64,000 bases of DNA from Mesorhizobium tianshanense (GTDB lineage: Bacteria; Pseudomonadota; Alphaproteobacteria; Rhizobiales; Rhizobiaceae). Shown one piece after another: positions 62,395 to 64,000 of this stretch. The notes beneath the pieces were generated by a model. It saw only the letters and a program-made list of their open reading frames with translations. It was not told where the DNA came from and ran no database searches. The stretch is from positions 1 to 64,000 of the forward strand of contig NZ_VLKT01000039.1 of NCBI RefSeq assembly GCF_007830515.1, written 5' to 3'. The position numbers were made by a program, and so were the translations under genes. How positions within the stretch are numbered: position 1 is the first letter of the stretch; each line of letters begins with the position of its first letter.

Positions 62395-63353
62395 CGGAAA
62401 CGAACCGCAAGCCCAGCGCTGCGCAGACCAAAGGCAAGGTGATTATCACCTGTGCGGTGACAGGGGCGATCCACACGCCGACCATGTCGCCCTATCTGCC
62501 GATCACGCCGGACCAGATCGCCTCCGAGGCGATCGCGGCAGCGGAGGCAGGTGCCGCGATCCTGCACCTGCATGCCCGTGATCCGGAGACCGGCAAGCCG
62601 GACCAGACGCCGGCAGCATTCGCCCGCTTCCTGCCGCGCATCAAGCAGGCCACCAATGCTGCCATCAACATCACCACTGGCGGCAGCCCCTACATGAAGG
62701 TCGAGGAGCGCGTGCGCCCGGCCGCCGAGTTCAAGCCTGAGGTCGCTTCGCTCAACATGGGCTCGATCAATTTCGGGCTCTATCACCTGGTCGACAAATA
62801 CGAGACCTTCAAGTTCGACTGGGAAAAGCCGCATCTGGAAGCGACGCGCGACCTTGTCTTCCGCAACTCGTTTAGGGATATCGAGTACATACTTGCGACC
62901 TGCTACGACAACGGTACGCGCTTCGAGTTCGAGTGCTACGACATCGCCCATCTCTACAATCTCTCGCACTTCGCCGATCGTGGGCTGGTGAAGCCGCCCT
63001 TCTTCGTGCAGTCGGTGTTCGGGCTGCTTGGCGGCATCGGCACGCATCCTGAAGACGTCGCCCATATGAAGCGCACCGCCGACCGGCTGTTCGGCGACCA
63101 GTTCCGTTGGTCGGTGCTCGGTGCCGGCGCCAGCCAGCTTCGCATTGCCGCGCAGTCGGCAGCCCTTGGCGGCAACATCCGCGTCGGGCTCGAAGACAGT
63201 CTTTGGGCCGGCAAGGGTAAGCTTGCCAAATCGAACGCCGAACAGGTGGTGCTTGCCCGCAAGATCATCGAAGGCCTCGGCATGGAAGTGGCGACGCCCG
63301 ACGAGGCACGCGAAATTCTGTCATTGAAGGGCGGCGACAAGGTCGCGTTCTGA
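62391..63353 (+). CDS. BKACE-family enzyme (DUF849, beta-keto acid cleavage)
   Basis: This 320-residue zinc TIM-barrel enzyme of the BKACE family cleaves a beta-keto acid with acetyl-CoA to acetoacetate and a new acyl-CoA. Motifs are VIITCAVTGAIHTPTMSPYL, EAGAAILHLHARDPETGKP (metal His pair), INITTGGSPY and the acetyl-CoA-side LGAGASQLRIAAQSAALGGN with VRVGLEDSLW-like NIRVGLEDSLWAG. The neighbours argue that its substrate is the 3-keto acid formed by the dehydrogenase upstream. Which of the BKACE substrates applies cannot be decided. Confidence 0.92.
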   Translation: MTETNRKPSAAQTKGKVIITCAVTGAIHTPTMSPYLPITPDQIASEAIAAAEAGAAILHLHARDPETGKPDQTPAAFARFLPRIKQATNAAINITTGGSPYMKVEERVRPAAEFKPEVASLNMGSINFGLYHLVDKYETFKFDWEKPHLEATRDLVFRNSFRDIEYILATCYDNGTRFEFECYDIAHLYNLSHFADRGLVKPPFFVQSVFGLLGGIGTHPEDVAHMKRTADRLFGDQFRWSVLGAGASQLRIAAQSAALGGNIRVGLEDSLWAGKGKLAKSNAEQVVLARKIIEGLGMEVATPDEAREILSLKGGDKVAF

Positions 63354-63398
63354 GGCGGCTCGCCCATCGCCGCACGGTGCCAAACAGAGGAGGACGGC

Positions 63399-64000
63399 AT
63401 GAAGATCGAAGTCGTGGTGGACGTGAAGACCACACTGGGCGAAGGCCCATTGTGGGATGTCGAACAGGAGCGCCTCTACTGGATCGACAGTTTCGACGGG
63501 CGCGTGTTTCGGGCGACCGCCGACGGTCGCGAGATCCGTTGCTGGGATGTGCCGATGAAGATCGGCTCGATGGCGCTGCGCAAGGACGGCAACGGCGCGG
63601 TGGTTTCGCTTCAACGCGGCTTCCATCTGCTCGATTTCGCCACCGGCGAGGTGACGCTGATCCACGATCCGGAACCGGACAAGCCGATGAACCGGCTCAA
63701 TGACGGTAAGGTCGACCGGCGCGGCCGCTTTTTCGCCGGATCGATGGATACGATGGAAGAGGGCCCGTCCGGCGGCCTCTACCGGCTCGATCCTGACTTC
63801 ACCGTCACCAGGATCGACTCCGGCATCATCTGTTCCAATGGCCCATGCTGGAGCCCCGACGATCGCACCTTCTATTTCGCCGATACCTGGAACGGCGAGA
63901 TCTGGGCCTACGACTACGACATCGCGACCGGTGCCGCCAGCAACCGGCGCACCTTCGTCCGCGTCGACACCAGCCGGGGCGGCGCCGCCGATGGATCGAC
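63399..64000 (+). CDS. SMP-30/gluconolactonase-family protein, cut by window end
   Basis: At least 200 residues of a beta-propeller lactonase are visible: TLGEGPLWDVEQERLYWID, MNRLNDGKVDRRGRFFAGSM (metal Asn/Asp), CSNGPCWSPDDRTFYFADTW and a run ending RGGAADGST at the window edge. The frame is still open. Family members hydrolyse sugar lactones. It is the last gene seen of the region 5 operon and supports a sugar or sugar-acid substrate. The ATG follows aggagga. Confidence 0.9.
   Translation, partial: MKIEVVVDVKTTLGEGPLWDVEQERLYWIDSFDGRVFRATADGREIRCWDVPMKIGSMALRKDGNGAVVSLQRGFHLLDFATGEVTLIHDPEPDKPMNRLNDGKVDRRGRFFAGSMDTMEEGPSGGLYRLDPDFTVTRIDSGIICSNGPCWSPDDRTFYFADTWNGEIWAYDYDIATGAASNRRTFVRVDTSRGGAADGS

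Overview
The window is high-GC DNA with dense operons, many of them ATGA start/stop overlaps. It reads like a Rhizobiales alphaproteobacterium of the Mesorhizobium/Aminobacter/Chelativorans kind. Support for this is the codon and GC style, the many ABC uptake operons each with its own GntR or LysR regulator, FixK/FNR-type boxes, a NnrR-like regulator and a sox cluster. The taxonomic call is inference. No rRNA, tRNA or CRISPR array was seen.

Region 1 (1-20.5 kb) opens with an IS1380-family transposase next to the 3' part of a broken GMC oxidoreductase gene. A low-oxygen central-carbon and stress island follows: PEP synthase and a CBS-BON protein; glucokinase; an opposite-strand operon acs - E1alpha - E1beta - E2 - acyl carrier protein - PfkB kinase; small secreted proteins; an L,D-transpeptidase and ChaB; a small protein, a hydrolase and a phosphoribosyltransferase; a PEBP protein; and a ribosome hibernation factor fused to a cold-shock domain. 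Six good FNR/FixK boxes (TTGAY-N4-ATCAA) and one weaker one lie in front of these units, so the island looks like one oxygen-controlled regulon. Remnants of a glycosyltransferase and a CapA gene lie between them.

Region 2 (20.7-28.2 kb) is a catabolic operon on the minus strand: an argininosuccinate-lyase-like C-N lyase, a polar amino acid ABC transporter, an MmgE/PrpD protein and a polysaccharide-deacetylase-like protein, with a divergent LysR regulator. The lyase plus MmgE/PrpD pair recalls iminodisuccinate degradation.

Region 3 (28.8-45.2 kb) lies between two truncated SDR genes. It holds a nitric-oxide/denitrification accessory block (a CcoN/NnrS-like membrane protein, DUF2249, DUF59, DUF1858, a NnrR-like regulator and hemN). 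Next come a cytochrome c with an OmpR-type two-component system, and a molybdenum hydroxylase pair joined to an unusual sox set (cytochrome c, SoxF, SoxX, SoxY, SoxZ, SoxA) with no soxB or soxCD.

Region 4 (45.2-54.8 kb) is one long minus-strand operon: an AA_synth protein, an alpha/beta hydrolase fused to a flavin reductase, an LLM flavin monooxygenase, an aldehyde dehydrogenase and a PotABCD-type transporter, with a divergent GntR regulator and a clear operator. It looks like an oxygenase pathway for an unknown imported substrate.

Region 5 (54.9-64 kb) is a GntR regulator and a sugar-type ABC system with a double-length fused permease, followed by an SDR, a 3-hydroxyacyl-CoA-dehydrogenase-like enzyme, a BKACE (DUF849) enzyme and an SMP-30 lactonase cut by the window end. 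This suggests sugar-acid catabolism through a beta-keto acid.
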